Origin: Doris montereyensis
Lineage: Eukaryota; Mollusca; Gastropoda; Nudibranchia; Dorididae
Direction: 5' to 3'
Length of the DNA: 64,000 nucleotides
NCBI GenBank assembly: GCA_037039925.1
Contig: JAXRKP010001483.1
Span: forward strand, 45,001-109,000
In this document: in pieces, positions 14,576 through 61,729 of the stretch
How positions within the stretch are numbered: the first letter of the stretch is position 1
Layout: each line of letters opens with the position of its first letter
Program-made: the position numbers and the translations under genes
Notes under the pieces: model-generated
Databases searched by the model: none
What the model saw: the letters and a program-made list of their open reading frames with translations, nothing else
Told to the model about the DNA's origin: nothing

Positions 14576-15051
14576 ATGCTTGTCCATGCCCTTGTCACAA
14601 GTCGTCTTAACTACTGTAATTCTCTTCTCTATGGGTTGCTCAAGACTTCTATTCATCGATTACAATTACTTCAAAATAAAGCAGCAAGAATTGCAACTCA
14701 GACCAAAAGTCTGAACACATCACTCCTGTTTTGTGCTGTCTACATCGGCTTCCCGTAGAGAAGAGAATCGTATATAAGATAGCATGTCTCACTTTCAACT
14801 GCATTCATGACTATCTAAAACATCTCCTTAAAGTTCACCACCCCAATCGTCCGCTTAGATCATCACAATCTTTGCAACTAAAAAGAAGCGTCCCTAAGAC
14901 AAAATTTCTCGAATGTTCTTTCATCTTTTTGGCCCCAGCTATAAGGAATTCTTTGTCAGTTAAAACTAGAAATTGTACAACCCTTCCTTCCTTTAAACAA
15001 TCACTTAAAACAGAGTTGTTCCGCTTCACTTTCGACTCGCATAATATTTAA
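14576..15051 (+). pseudogene. L2/CR1 LINE RT C-terminal (thumb/connection) fragment
   Basis: Frames at 14576-14758 and 14731-15051 overlap by a frameshift. Motifs: [65 protein letters not shown] and FIFLAPAIRNSLSVKTR, followed by SFKQSLKTELFRFTF. This is the conserved tail of CR1/L2 polymerases. No catalytic residues are present. Confidence 0.82.
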
Positions 15052-15249
15052 CTTATTGGCATTTTTCTGAAACCCCGTGTTAAGGGTTTGGTGTTTTATT
15101 GATGTATGGTATCTTTAACACTGTGGTGTATATGTAATTATTCTTAGATCTCTTAGTTTGACTTCTTTAACTATTATTATACTTTTATATACAGACTTTT
15201 AAAACTGACATTTCGACTTATTATGGGGTGTGAGGGGTTAGCACCTGCA

Positions 15250-15250
<1 letters not shown>

Positions 15251-15312
<62 letters not shown>
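15251..15312. repeat. (GT)n microsatellite
   Basis: About 30 GT units in the 3' UTR of the L2-type LINE. Confidence 0.95.
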
Positions 15313-15313
<1 letters not shown>

Positions 15314-15639
15314 ACGCGTGCATAGGGCCATCTTTTAATTAGCACATATCGTCATTTAGGTACTGTTCATCTTAATTGTAACATTTTTCGTGTATGTAGA
15401 TGTCATGATTTTATAGTTATCTTAAATATTGAGTACATTATGTAAGCTATTTTATAATGTATGTCTTGGCCTTTGTAAAGCAAAACTGAGCATGACCCTC
15501 ATGGATAGGGGCGCTATATAAATTTTGCATTATCATATCATTCATTAATTGTTGAATGGGTTTAAAGGCATACACTAAAACCAGTCACATGATAGACAGA
15601 AGTGGAAAATAAGATCAAAATCAGCGGTGCAAAATATCA

Positions 15640-15895
15640 ACAGCAAGACAAGACAGTCAAGGATGAGATGGTTTGGTCACTTCATAAGATTAAGAATGAT
15701 TGAAGAAAGTGGTGTAAAACAAACATGGAAAACGGAACTAAGAGGTAACCAACCAAAGGAAGACCATGAATGAGATGGAAGAATAACATCAGATAAGACT
15801 TGAAATTATTTGGGCTATAAGAAAAAAGTTTGAGAACATTGGAGAAAAAAGTATACAACACTGCAGCATGCCTGGATAGAGGAGAAGAAGACTAG
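15640..15895 (+). mobile_element. 3' fragment of another LINE
   Basis: A broken frame reads MRWFGHFIRLRMIEES near 15668, then KQTWKTELRGNQPK, and CLDRGEED near 15870. This matches the RWFGH...R conserved tail downstream of RT in RTE-like and related elements. It is not a close copy of the RTE family found elsewhere in the window. No RT core. Boundaries approximate. Confidence 0.6.
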
Positions 15896-15899
15896 AGAG

Positions 15900-16568
15900 C
15901 TGTTCCTTCATTACAACGTAAAGAATCAGTTATTCAGCTCTTCTACTTCTGTAGTTGTGAAATTGGTTCGACTTTATCCCATCCCCAATGCCATTAGCGT
16001 CTTGCTCTTGAATACATATTTTCTTCAGTTTATCTAATCAATTTCAAATTTAAAATATGCTTTAGACAGCTAGTTGCAAGCCGGCAGATGAGCAGTAAGC
16101 AAGAAGTGTAGTAAGGTTGTGTCTTTAACACAAGCTTCCATTGGACCCTAGTAAGGGGACACTATGGTCCTAAGGCAATGTGTCGGCCTCTCACCCAAAA
16201 GATTGCGAGTGGTTGGATTTTTGTTGTTAGATCTTAATATTCTTATTGTTTTATGCTCTTGTAGACTGTTTAGTGTTCTTTTTAAAATTGCATCTATGAC
16301 CTACACGTTCGTTTTATACTGTCTTTTTTCATTTGTTAGCAATTTGCTTAGTTTAGTTGTTTTCTGTATGTTTTACATGTGGCTGCACTCAGGCCATGCT
16401 ATTGGCCGCACCTGGGACAGGTGGCCGCACCTATGGCTTACGATCGGCCATTTTTTAAAACAACGTTTAACCCATTCTTGCTATAAATATCAACAGTGAC
16501 GGCATCGCACCATTTCCAATCCACAGGTGCAATCACATAGCCTAGCCGCGGCCACAAAGCACTAGGTC
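15900..16568. other. Intergenic; possible SINE head fragment
   Basis: At about 16163-16215 the sequence TATGGTCCTAAGGCAATGTG, then GTCGGCCTCTCACCCAAAAG and TTGCGAGTGGTTGGATTT resembles the head of a tRNA-derived SINE similar in layout to that at 57.7 kb. A GC-richer stretch with repeated GGCCGCACCT lies at 16390-16450. No gene. Confidence 0.45.
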
Positions 16569-16581
16569 AAATACGATAGTA
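16569..16581 (+). repeat. Target-site duplication, left copy (RTE copy 3)
   Basis: AAATACGATAGTA, identical to 19913-19925. It abuts the element's conserved 5' head CGGGCAGTGGACAGGTAAGC. Confidence 0.9.
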
Positions 16582-16639
16582 CGGGCAGTGGACAGGTAAG
16601 CACCTGTACGGAAGTAGATGATCATGCTCTCCACGAGTC

Positions 16640-16835
16640 TCCTGCTGCCTTGCAGGTGGGTCTTGGTTGACCAAAGGCTAAGGGAGTTAACCCTGATAGA
16701 AAACAACCTGCTGCCTTGCAGGCCAGTCTTGAATGACCAAAGGCTAAGGGAGTTAACCCTGACAGAAAATAACCTGCTGCCTTGCAGGGTGGTCTTGAAT
16801 GACTAAAGGTCCTGACAGAAAATAACAAGGTCTGG
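16640..16835 (+). repeat. 5' UTR tandem monomers of RTE copy 3
   Basis: Three imperfect copies of a ~60-bp unit built round CTGCTGCCTTGCAGG, then GTCTTGAATGACC, AAAGGCTAAGGGAGTTAACC and CTGACAGAAAA. The same monomer occurs in reverse in the other RTE copies (2 to about 5 units). In other LINE families, 5' monomers hold the promoter; a promoter role here is inference. Confidence 0.9.
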
Positions 16836-16969
16836 TAGGGGGCCTCAAGGTGGCAGCCCCACCATCTACCTAGGGTACAGTGGGCTTATCCCTGCTTATC
16901 CATAACAACCTGATTCAGAGAAGTAAAAGAAATATAGCCGGCTTGATCTTTGGAAGACGAACTTGGAAA

Positions 16970-17690
16970 CAAACACGGACTGTGATTTTTGGAACATGGA
17001 ACGTTAGGGCAATAAATGGAAAAGAGTTAGAATTAGTTGAAGAAATGGAAAAATTCAAAGTAGATATTTTGGCCATTACAGAAACAAAGAAAAAAGGACA
17101 AGGAATAAAAAACAGGAGTAGATATCAAAGATAGAGCTAGAGCAGGAGTAGGCCTCCTAGTGCATAAAAGGCATGAAAAGCTACTAGAAAGTTGGAAATT
17201 TATAAGCCCATGGCTATTAGAGGTAAATATTAAACCAAAAGGACAAGAAATTAAATTATTAATAGTTTATGGACCAAACGAAGACGCAACTAAAGAAGAA
17301 AAATATCTTCGAAAATGATCTATAAATAGCTGCAGATAATCTTAAATCCAAACAGGAACTAATGCTTTTAGGAGATTTAAACGCTAGAGTAGGCAACAAT
17401 GTAGAAACGTCAGGAGGAGTAATAGGTAAAGAAGGAGAGACAACAACTTCTCCAAATGGAGAGAGGCTCATAGATTTTTGCCAACAGAATAACGTGAAAA
17501 TAGCTAACACCTTTTTTCCTCATAAAGATATCCACATATATACAAGAGTAAATGAAGACAGGTGTGAAAAGTCATTCATAGACTACATAATCGTTAGCAA
17601 CTCCCTTTTTTTACAGTACATTAGATGCAAGAGTAAACAGAGGAGCAGAAATATTTAGTGATCATCACTTAGTGATCGCCAAAATGAGAT
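16970..17690 (+). pseudogene. RTE endonuclease domain, frameshifted
   Basis: Frames at 16880-17134 and 17362-17658 plus short connecting pieces. AP-endonuclease-like blocks in order: VIFGTWNVRAI, DILAITETKK, RARAGVGLL-type segment (near 17135), LIVYGPNED (near 17262), LLGDLNARVG, SFIDYIIVSN and SDHHLV. The catalytic Glu (ETK), GDLN and SDHH positions all remain readable, but not in one frame. Confidence 0.85.
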
Positions 17691-18379
17691 TACTGACTGA
17701 GGAAAACAAACAGAAAAGGAAAGAAAGGAAAGTTTCTAAACTCAAAACAGAGGAACTAAATAAACCAGTAGTAAAACAGGCATATCAATCTAGGATAAAA
17801 GATTTATCAGTGAAAGACAGATGGATTTGAATGATAGCACAATAGAAGAAAAGTGGCAGATGTATAAAGAAACAGTTGTACTGAAGAGGTCTGTGGTAGG
17901 AAACAAATTAAAGGAGATAGGAAAAGAACAGCATGGTGGAATGCTAATGTCAAGACTAAGATCAAAGAAAAGAAGGATGCCTGGAATAAATACTTGCAAA
18001 CAAAGAGACCAGAAGATAAGATAGATTACGTGAATAAAAGAACTATTGCCAAAGAGGAAGTTAGGAAAGCAAAACAGGAACAATGGGAAGAGTTTGGGCA
18101 AAGACATCAAGAAAGCTATCAAGGAAATCAAAAGCTGTTCTGGGGGGGGGGGGGCAATGAAGAGCATGAGAAAGACTAAAGCATGCCCAATACGACAAAC
18201 TAAGAATGTCAAAGGAGAAATAATGAAAGAAGACAGCGAAATCTTGGAAACATGGAGAAAGCATTTTCACCAATTACATAATCCCTCCAGAATGTATGAA
18301 ACAAGGAGTAAAAATCAATTAGTAAGAGTATCCAGTAATCCAGAGGAGACAGCTGAAGATGTTGATATATCAATGGAAG

Positions 18380-19863
18380 AAATCCAAACAGCTATAAGAA
18401 AAGTGAAATTAGGAAAAGCCCCAGGGGCAGATCAAGTTTATCCATAGATGATTAAAAACCAAGGGAGAGAGGCAGACAAATTACTACATGCAATATGCCA
18501 ACAAGCATGGAAGTCCAAACAGGTGCCAGACGACTGGAAAAAGGAAACGGTAGTACCAATACATAAGAAAAGATCAACTATGGAATGCTCAAACTATAGA
18601 GGGATATCACTACTTAGCGTTCCAGGAAAAGTATATGCCAGGATACTGGAAATGAGATTAAGGAAAAGAGTAGAGGATCAGATTGAAGAACATCAGAGTG
18701 GATTTAGACCAGGAAGAAGTGTACAAGACCACATATTTACAATTAGACAAATTCCTTGAGAGAATCATTGACTTGCACTTGTGTTTTATTGACTTAGAAA
18801 AGGCATTTGACACTGTGAGGAGAGACGAACTATGGCATTCCTTAAAAGAACACAATGTAGAGCAAAATTTAATAGAAGCCATTAAAAGTTTTTACAATAA
18901 ACCAACATGTGCAGTGAGAGTAGCTGGAAATGTATCTGAACAATTTCATGTAGATATAGGAGTAAAACAGGGTTGTATCCTAAGTCCTCTTTTGTTTATC
19001 ACATTTATGAATTCAGTCGCAAAGGCATCCTCAAAAATGAAGAAAATGAATGTAGGTATGTGGAAGCTCAAACCAGTAAATGTATCAATGCTTTCATTTG
19101 CCGATGATTTAGTTCTGTTTGGAAAATCACAAAGTGACCTTCAGTCAAATATCAACAGGATGAATAATGAACTAAATAAAAGAAGAATGAGACTAAATGC
19201 AAAGAAAACCAAAACAATGCTAGTAACAAGGGAAGCTAAAACACATAATCTTAAATTGGGCATGGAGAATTTAGAACAAGTTCAAAGCTACAATTACCTA
19301 GGAGTAATGATTTTAAGTCAGAGGGAAAACTAAGGGAAGAAATCAGCCAGAGAATCAAAAAGGCAAGTGCAATATGTAACCATCTAAGAAAGGTATTTGT
19401 AGGTAAGCAAGAATTGTCAACAAAAACAAAAATGGCAGTATACAATACACTTTATTGTCCTACTCTCCTCTATGGCAGCGAAACTTGGACTTTAGACAGT
19501 AGAGAATACAGTAGAGTACAGGCAGCTGAAATGAAATATCTAAGAAGAGTAGTAGGGAAAGCTAAAAGAGACAAAATCAGAAACACAACAATAAGAGATC
19601 AAACCAAAGCAGATTGCATAAAAATTAAGATAGAAATAAATCAATTGAGATGGTTTGGGCATGTAAACAGAATGAATGACAATAGAATAGCTAAATCAGT
19701 ATACAGAGCTAAAGCCCAAAGTAAAAGACCAAACGGCAGACCTCGGAGAAAGTGGAAAAAAGATATAAAAGAGGCATTGAAACATAGAAATTTAACTTTT
19801 TTGGAAGGAAACAGAAAATGCCAGGACAGGGCATCCTGGAGAAAGATCATCTCGGCCATCTGA
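18380..19863 (+). pseudogene. RTE reverse transcriptase and C-terminal region
   Basis: Frames 18046-18447, 18448-18759, 18683-19333 and 19414-19863 follow one another. RT blocks: GKAPGADQVYP (then an in-frame TAG at 18445-18447), YRGISLLSVPGKVYARI, QSGFRPGRSVQDH, CFIDLEKAFDTVRRD (block A Asp), GVKQGCILSPLLF (block B), SFADDLVLFGKS (block C) and YNYLGVMI. The tail has YCPTLLYGSETWTLD and RRPRRKWKKD-like basic sequence. All three catalytic Asp are present. Of the four RTE copies it is the most complete. Confidence 0.9.
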
Positions 19864-19912
19864 ACCCATACACCGAAAGGTAGAATGGGAACTGATAAAG
19901 AAAGAAAGAAAG

Positions 19913-19925
19913 AAATACGATAGTA
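19913..19925 (+). repeat. Target-site duplication, right copy (RTE copy 3)
   Basis: AAATACGATAGTA, identical to 16569-16581, directly after the (GAAA)n tail. Confidence 0.9.
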
Positions 19926-20914
19926 GAGAAAATATACATGAACCTTCACTCGTGGCCACAAGTGGGCAAGTGACTCTATTTGTTTCTAGTTTAAAACATT
20001 CTCCCTGACATAATCCCTTGGTAAAAGCCATGATTATAAGAATACAACTCCAATAAAGATGAAACAATATTAGTAGTCTATAAATGACAAAGATATATAT
20101 ATATATATATACATCACAACGACAATATCATATATTATGAATAAAGTATGTATTTCATATGATTAGATACACTAGTAATAGTGGTAATGAAGTCATCTTT
20201 TTAACATGGGCAGAGAGAGTGATTTTCTCCTTTCCATTTCTTACCTTCTGGCTTCTTTATTCATTACATTAGTTTCCATTAGTAATCTTTCCTGAAGAAA
20301 ACATCAATAGTCACTACTACTACAATCCAACATTGTACAAAATATATTCGCACTCAAGCAAAGAAATTTAACCTTTACAGAAGGAAACAGAAATGTCAGG
20401 ACAGGGTAGCCTGAGAAAGATCATGTCGGGCATCTAAACCCACACACCGGAAGGTAGAATGCTAAGAAAGAAAACATTCACATTCAGAAACTATTTCAAC
20501 CAAACGAGAACTTCTCATGGCAAAATATAACCTACAGGGGAAAAATCTTGATCAGATCTCCACATCAACAACATCCATATAAAATTAAATGAAAAAAAAA
20601 CTTTACTTTAATGGGTGGGAATATTATTCTTGGCTGTACAAAATAATCATTGAAATCTTACAGCTCCTTGAGTGATATCTTCTATATTTCCATGACAATT
20701 TACTGTGAATATTTCTAAATAATAGAATAGGAGATATGTACTGCTATCTACAGAATATAATACTAAATGATAAATAAAAAACTGAGACATAAAAAACTTG
20801 AATTGGCTGAGAGTGGATAGGAGAAGGAACTGGGAACAGGGGAAGGGAAGGAGAAGAAGTAGTTGGAGGAAAAATGAAAGAAGAACGAAACATTCATGCT
20901 CCAACTGGGATTGT
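19926..20914. other. RCHY1 downstream flank / 3' UTR
   Basis: No ORF of note. On the minus strand an ATTAAA signal (TTTAAT at about 20607-20612 on plus) lies about 300 bp past the RCHY1 stop, and an AATAAA (TTTATT at 20256-20261) further out; either could end the transcript. Contains the RTE 3' fragment listed separately. Confidence 0.5.
20368..20470 (+). mobile_element. Solo RTE 3' end fragment (5'-truncated insertion)
   Basis: About 100 bp matching the extreme 3' end of RTE copy 3 (GAAGGAAACAGAAATGTCAG, GATCATGTCGGGCATCTAAA, CACCGGAAGGTAGAATG), followed by a short GAAA-type tail. A heavily 5'-truncated copy, the usual outcome of aborted reverse transcription. Confidence 0.8.
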
Positions 20915-30853
<9,939 letters not shown>

Positions 30854-30854
30854 C

Positions 30855-33200
<2,346 letters not shown>

Positions 33201-33794
33201 TATGTATCAGGGATGCCCTCTGTCAAGATGAAAAATACTGAACTTTTTTTCGTGATAGGAAGCAAGTGAAATAAGGTCAAGTTTTTTCCAAATTTTGAAA
33301 CAGCAGCAAGCGGGGGTGGGTTTTTTGTTCAGTTTTTTTAACTTTCCTTTGTTTAAGTAAGAAGCTCGATTCACGTGCAAAGCCCAAGCTTTCTTGCCAT
33401 TGCTACTATAATTATAATTTATTTTGTCCTCCCGTACTATGCAATAGACAAATCCACAGTCTTTCATTTTTCGGAAGAAGTTAGAAAAAATATCCTCTAT
33501 CAGCAACCTTTTCTTGAAGCCATTCTTTGAATTTATTTTCACTCCTTTATCAAAAGTTTACACATTACAGTCGCCCCGTTGAACACAATCCTCATCGCAG
33601 AACTTCATGCTTGAATCACGAGATCTATTCTAGATATATCTAGATCTATATTCCATTTTATAAGCACTTAAGAATAAATAGTGCGAGTCCAGATCTAGTT
33701 AGTCCAGTCAAATCGCAAGTCAAACAAGATATCTCGGGAGTCGTAGTAAAACAGTGAATGGTGAGTCGTTTAATGAATAATGGCGAAATATGAC

Positions 33795-33875
33795 AATAAG
33801 CGACAACTCCACTAATAAAAACAGAACAAACACGTGACGTTTTGGGTATAACCCTTCGTCAGACAACAAACGAGA
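33795..33875 (+). repeat. Short dispersed repeat, kin of the fold-back at 55.0 kb
   Basis: ACAATAAGCGACAACTCCAC then TAATAAAAACAGAACAA matches the arm of the inverted repeat at 54.998-55.079 kb. Here it continues into CGTGACGTTTTGGGTATAAC then CCTTCGTCAGACAAC. Non-coding. Confidence 0.65.
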
Positions 33876-34559
33876 AATATCTAGAATCTAGATCTAAGTA
33901 CTACCTCAGGCATCACACAATGTGATGTCAGAAGAAAAACAGAACTCTACGTTTCCACTATGCAGTCTTCTTCGCATAATATAACAATACAATATTACTA
34001 AAAACGCATTTAAATGAGAGAGAGAAAATAATACTAATAGCACAGGTTCAAGTAGAGTTCAGATTTGTCAGCCACCGCTCCCATCCCGTCCTGTATTCCG
34101 CGAAGCAATTATCGATCGATAAAGACACAAGTTTGTGCTAGTCTAGTGGGGCGCTCTATGTGACTGGATAGTCGGAGGGGGGGGGGTGTGATGATGGGAG
34201 TAGGGGAGAAGTGATGATGGGAGGGAGGGGGGGGAGCTCGTATGGGGGAAAAGAACTATTGTTGTCAAAAGCGCTTTCTTTTCGGTGAGGGTTTTGTTGC
34301 TGGTGCATCTTTCTCTCTCTTTCTACCTCTCCCTCTCTCTATTGGCAAATATCGGCCTATACGTATCGCATCCTCACTCGTTATATAAGTCGTGAAGTTT
34401 ACCGTACCGTTTTCAGCATAATGGTACACATGACAAACCCGTAACACGTAATAAGAATAGTATAAAGGCTTTACAAAAAACGGGACAAAAAAGCATCGGT
34501 TTTTATCCATCCACACGATCCGGAACGCACGAGTCATCTGATCGCTGTAAGGCACCGGC

Positions 34560-35670
34560 CGTTGACTCCCACGCCCGAGGTGTCGGGAAACACAAACACA
34601 GACTTCACATCTTATTGAGAATTAGGGAAAGTCAGGGAACTCTTCAAACCAGATGCCCAAGTGTTACGTCACTAAATAAACGCCAGAGAAACCTCAATTG
34701 ACGGAAGCGTGCAGTTCGCGTAACATTCACGGCACTGGCATTGGACCTAGAATTTTCAGTTAGCCCCTTGCCTGATTTACATGACTTTTAAAGCTAATTT
34801 ATCGCCTCACAATCCTTGCTATCACTTAATCATACATCTGGAATCCTCAGGTTCTAAGCTTTAACATGGTATATAACACTTGTAAGAAATATAACATGTA
34901 CATTTTGACAAAAGAGGGAAATGGGGATGGACCATTTTGGGAAACCTGCCATAAGCCAAACAACTGCACTTCTCTGTAACAACATATCTCCATAGTCAAA
35001 TGCTACCTTTTAAAAACTAGATGGTTGGTTTCAGTCACAGTCCCATTTACGATAAAAAGTCTCGGTCATTGTCACATTGGAACTGCTAGTGTTCATCAAT
35101 TAGTTTGTCTATTGTCACTTGTCTCACTCACTCATTGAACTGCTCGTGTTCTGTCCGTTGTCGTTATACTGTCACACAATCTCTGATTGGCCCACACTGA
35201 CGATAGCTCCTCCCACTAACTCTTTATCTTACTTTCTTTCTAGATTCTAAGATGTCCATCATAGACATTTTAAGACATCACTAAATTAGACATGAGTTTT
35301 AGATCTAGATCTAGAATCTAGATCTAAATCAATATTTATCATTATATCAGCAGGAGATGCTACCTTGAGCTCACAATATCTTTTATAATGTGAGCAAGCT
35401 TCCATGATATGTTGCTGATCGTAAGTTGCTTTGATGATGTGAGTATTTTTCCTCTGTATGCACTGTTATCGCATTTGAATTTAAATTTCTCGGTTCGATT
35501 GTTATGAACACAAAAAAAGTTGTTGGACGACTGCGACTCTTGCGATAAAAAGTAGACTAGACTCTAACTCTACTCTACTACTCTTCTTCCGTTTCGTTAT
35601 AACAATCTTAATTTCCAGAAATGAAGAGTTCTTGCTAGGCGATTCGCTGCGGTACTAATTTGTTGACATC
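34560..35670. promoter_or_regulatory. Presumed intergenic/promoter region between divergent genes
   Basis: Lies upstream of the plus-strand GNAT-PARP gene. RCHY1 runs away from it on the minus strand. It contains the palindromic AGATCTAGATCTAGAATCTA cluster at about 35300-35330 and CpG-containing sequence near 34560-34720. No TATA box was picked out. A promoter here is inferred from position only; the transcription starts cannot be seen. Confidence 0.4.
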
Positions 35671-58591
<22,921 letters not shown>

Positions 58592-61500
58592 ACCATGTCT
58601 GCTGATCAATTTTGAGGCCTTGGCAAGATGGTTCTTTGCATTGAAAAATTAATAACTTAGATTAAAGAGAAAAAAAAAGTACACTGGTCTCCGTCACGAG
58701 TCCTCTTTTTCAGTGTAATAGATTTCTTCCTCTTTATTTATCATGCCTCGGAGGCCACTTTGAAAAACCTTCATTCCAGCTAAGAGACCGTTTTTTTCTT
58801 TTGTCGAAAGGCCAAATGATCAATGCAATAAAATGAAAATTCACATTCAAATCGTTGATGCTGGGTTTCTCTTTATCTGGAACATGTCATCGTAGATCTA
58901 TATCATGCAGTGAGCCTAGAAAATGCTAGAATCTTTGCTAGCCGCTCCTAGCGAGTGTCAGGCTCTTTAATGCTGACACCAGATACCCACTAGATGAAGG
59001 AGATGATTGACATCTATGGTCTGCATCGGCACATGATACTTACAGAGCTGTCATTGTGATTAAACCATCTTAACCAGATTAAAGGTGCCGTCATAACCAA
59101 TGCAAGCTAAAGGCATGTTTTCCCTGATAAAGAACTGATGATGGTTTAGATTAAAATTGATATAGGCCTTGTTGTTTGTTGCAACGGCTACCTATTGTTG
59201 TGATCAAGAGAACCAAAGAAGAGGAATAACATTTTCTAGAAATACACACTAATCTATTCTTATCTTAATCTTTCTTATACATCCTCCTCCCTTTTGTTTT
59301 AAATCTGAGCTCTAGGTCTAAAGATATCTGGTAAACGTTGTCTAGATTACACCCCATGTTTTCATCATAAAAACTGTCTGGTTAAGAGGCTGCATTTTGT
59401 TGTCTCCCGGGCACTGGCCTCTTAGGCGGAGACCCCTGTATTTTGTTTTTTTTTGCAAGAACTTAACATGGATTAATGAAAAGGAAAGGAATGTAATGTA
59501 CTTTGCCTTCAGCTGATGCTAGTTGAAATTAACTTTTATTGAGTGAATGAAGTGGAAAGTGTTGACTTTCCTGCATGATCCTAAAAATGTATGTGTGTGT
59601 ATGTGATGTGTGATTACATGTGCGTGTGCTTACATGTTCTTTTGTATCATGTAAACCTCTTATTGCTATGAAGATTATCATGTCTTTTTTCCTGAATGGA
59701 CAATCTTCTGTCTCCATTGTAGCACATTTTTTTTCATCTTTTTCATGTATAGTCATTTTAAGGCTGCCTTTGTATGTTACCTTGAAGAATATTATGTGTG
59801 TTTCATAAAAAGAAGACACTTTTGTTTCCAATGTAGGAAATCTGTTTTAAGGTATACCACATACATTAATGTCAAGACTGCTGCTGTATTGCAATGTTTT
59901 GAAAGAAATTTATCAGAGTTTAAAAAATTAAAGTAGAGTGTGAGAGCTTAAAACCATTCATTTACCGTGTTTGATTTCATTCATGTCAATGATTGATGTC
60001 TGTTTTATTTTGCATGGCTGACACTTAAAAAGAAATCTGTTAACATTGGCCCCTGGCTTGCATAGTAAAGATATCATTCAGTAGTTTGAACACAAATCCA
60101 TTCTGGTCTAATTATAATCAGTTTCTATCTCAAGAAGTATGTTTAAAAGGCTTTTTTTTTATAAAACTTTTTGTATTTGGGATTGTCGTTTGTCATCTGT
60201 TACTTGAAATAGATGGTCTTGATGTCATTTAGGAAGGCAATGAACATGTGGGCGTGTCCTTCCTCAAAATCAAGTGAATGAAACGTTGACTTGCTTAGTC
60301 TCTTTTTATACACTTTGAAATGGAAATGGGTTTGACCAACTAAAATGAAGCATTTGATTACAAAACATCCACCCACTCACACATCGCAATTGTAATCGTC
60401 ACCGCCTTTGAATTATCTTCCCACTACCCAGCTGGTCATTCACTGTTGAAGCCACCTCTGATTTAAATGCACCCAGATGACCCCATTTGGTCACATCTGG
60501 TGGCCCCATCTGAACCTATCTGATCACTGTCTGATAGACAGTCGACAAGCACCAGTAGATCGTGGACTGATGGGATTTAAGGAAGGACGGATTACCGCCA
60601 AAATGATTTTTTTGTTGTTGTTATTTGTTAATGTTTGGGATTTGTTTGTTATTTCTTGGTTTACATAGGTCTGTTACATTCTTCTCTCACTCAAGGGATG
60701 GTGAAGACATTCGACAGATTTCTGTGGGTAAAAGTGACAAAAGCCCTTTCTCAGATTTTCTCACCATGATCAAAAGAGAGATACGATGGGACTGTGTCAC
60801 AGGAATGAGGCGAGAAGAGGTTATTAAATTTATTTTTCACAGAAATTGACTCTTTATATGCATCAAATTGAAGACACTTACAAAAATCTGTTGCATTTGG
60901 CGAAGTTAAGCCAGCTGTTGTTGCAATTTGAGGGGCGTGGTTAGCGTTGTAAAGTTTGGTTACAGGAAAGAAACGTGCATTATGACAAATCATGCATTTT
61001 GGCAGCGTGCAATTTGGCGGAGACAACTGTATCACCATAGATAGTCAAGTGAATCGACACATTGAGTGAGATAGAATACAAATTATATTCATTTGGTTCG
61101 GACTAGATCTAAAGAGTTATGGTTATGTAAGGAACGGGTTTGTATGCAATTTGTTGTTATATATAAATTAAAGGTTTCAATCAACTATCAAAGCTCGAAA
61201 CAAAGACATATTAGGTTTCCATTTGGATACAAAGATCTCAATTTTATTTTGTTTAAAACTGATATATTTATCTATACAATATCTATAACAAAGATATCGT
61301 TTAAAGTGTATCATTTTAGGCAGTTTCTTGTTGGCTTCATTTCTTTCTGCACTCTGTGGGGTTTTTTTTAACCCATATAAATGTTAAAATAGCTCCTCAA
61401 CAACACGGCCAATAGCCATGAAATTTTAACATGATAAACTTCAGTTCTATACATTTATCAAGGCAGCTGTTTGCAACCAATGGGGAGAGAAACACAGTAG

Positions 61501-61725
61501 CTATAACCCCAAAGACCTCATTCACCAACTTGACAGAAAGTCCTAGGCCACACTATTCAGACTCAGGACTCGGCACAACCGTCTCCATCAGCTTATGTAT
61601 CGCCATATGAAAGTTGGGGAATCAGAAGGGTGTGAGTGTAGAGTGCCCCATCAGAACACTGAATATATATAGTTTAGCGTGTCCGCTCCACACATTGGAG
61701 AGAACAACGACAACGACGGGTCCTG
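58592..61725. other. 3' UTR and downstream flank, no further gene
   Basis: AATAAA at 58827-58832 is the first good polyadenylation signal. Later sequence has open frames of 100 codons or fewer, without motifs. Two stretches end in transposon-like words: CTTAGGCGGAGACCCCTGTA near 59421-59440 and TTTGGCGGAGACAACTGTAT near 61013-61032. Confidence 0.55.
58827..58832 (+). terminator. Polyadenylation signal AATAAA
   Basis: About 235 bp after the stop of the GNAT-PARP gene. First canonical hexamer downstream. Use is inferred. Confidence 0.45.
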
Positions 61726-61729
61726 AACA

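Larger units (their letters stand above)
13195..15545 (+). mobile_element. L2/CR1-type LINE, RT core deleted
   Basis: Degenerate N-terminal endonuclease sequence begins near 13195 (VLLNACCVRNK-, KTETWLKNDSD-like). The intact endonuclease C-terminal half lies at 13507-14274. The RT palm and fingers are missing. Sequence resumes near 14330 with NDKTKLITF, then the CR1/L2 thumb region [27 protein letters not shown], then RSSQSL and LAPAIRNSLSV. The 3' end at about 15480-15545 carries GGGCGCTATATAAATTTTGC, a motif close to known L2/CR1 3' tails. A (GT)n tract interrupts the 3' UTR. Target duplications not found. Confidence 0.82.
16582..19912 (+). mobile_element. RTE-type retrotransposon, copy 3, essentially full length
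   Basis: About 3.3 kb between perfect 13-bp target duplications. Order: conserved 5' head; three ~60-bp monomers (about 16640-16830); endonuclease (about 16970-17690) with FGTWNVRAINGKEL, ETKKKGQG, a YGPNED block, LLLGDLNARVGN, FIDYIIVSN and SDHHLVIA; basic linker (about 17820-18180); RT (about 18380-19330) with catalytic FADDLVLF; C-terminal tail to about 19863 with RRVVGKAKRDK and RWFGHVNRMND. The short 3' end closes with (GAAA)n, an RTE hallmark. Frameshifts (including a G homopolymer at about 18145-18156) and stops break the single expected ORF. Confidence 0.95.

Noticed and set aside
34265..34555. 96-codon minus-strand frame as a candidate first RCHY1 exon
   Set aside because: No CEHY...C CHY-type start and no donor in the right phase; reads as chance.
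59529..59831. 100-codon minus-strand frame in the 3' flank
   Set aside because: No motif, no splice support, and it lies in sequence likely transcribed as the 3' region of the plus-strand gene.
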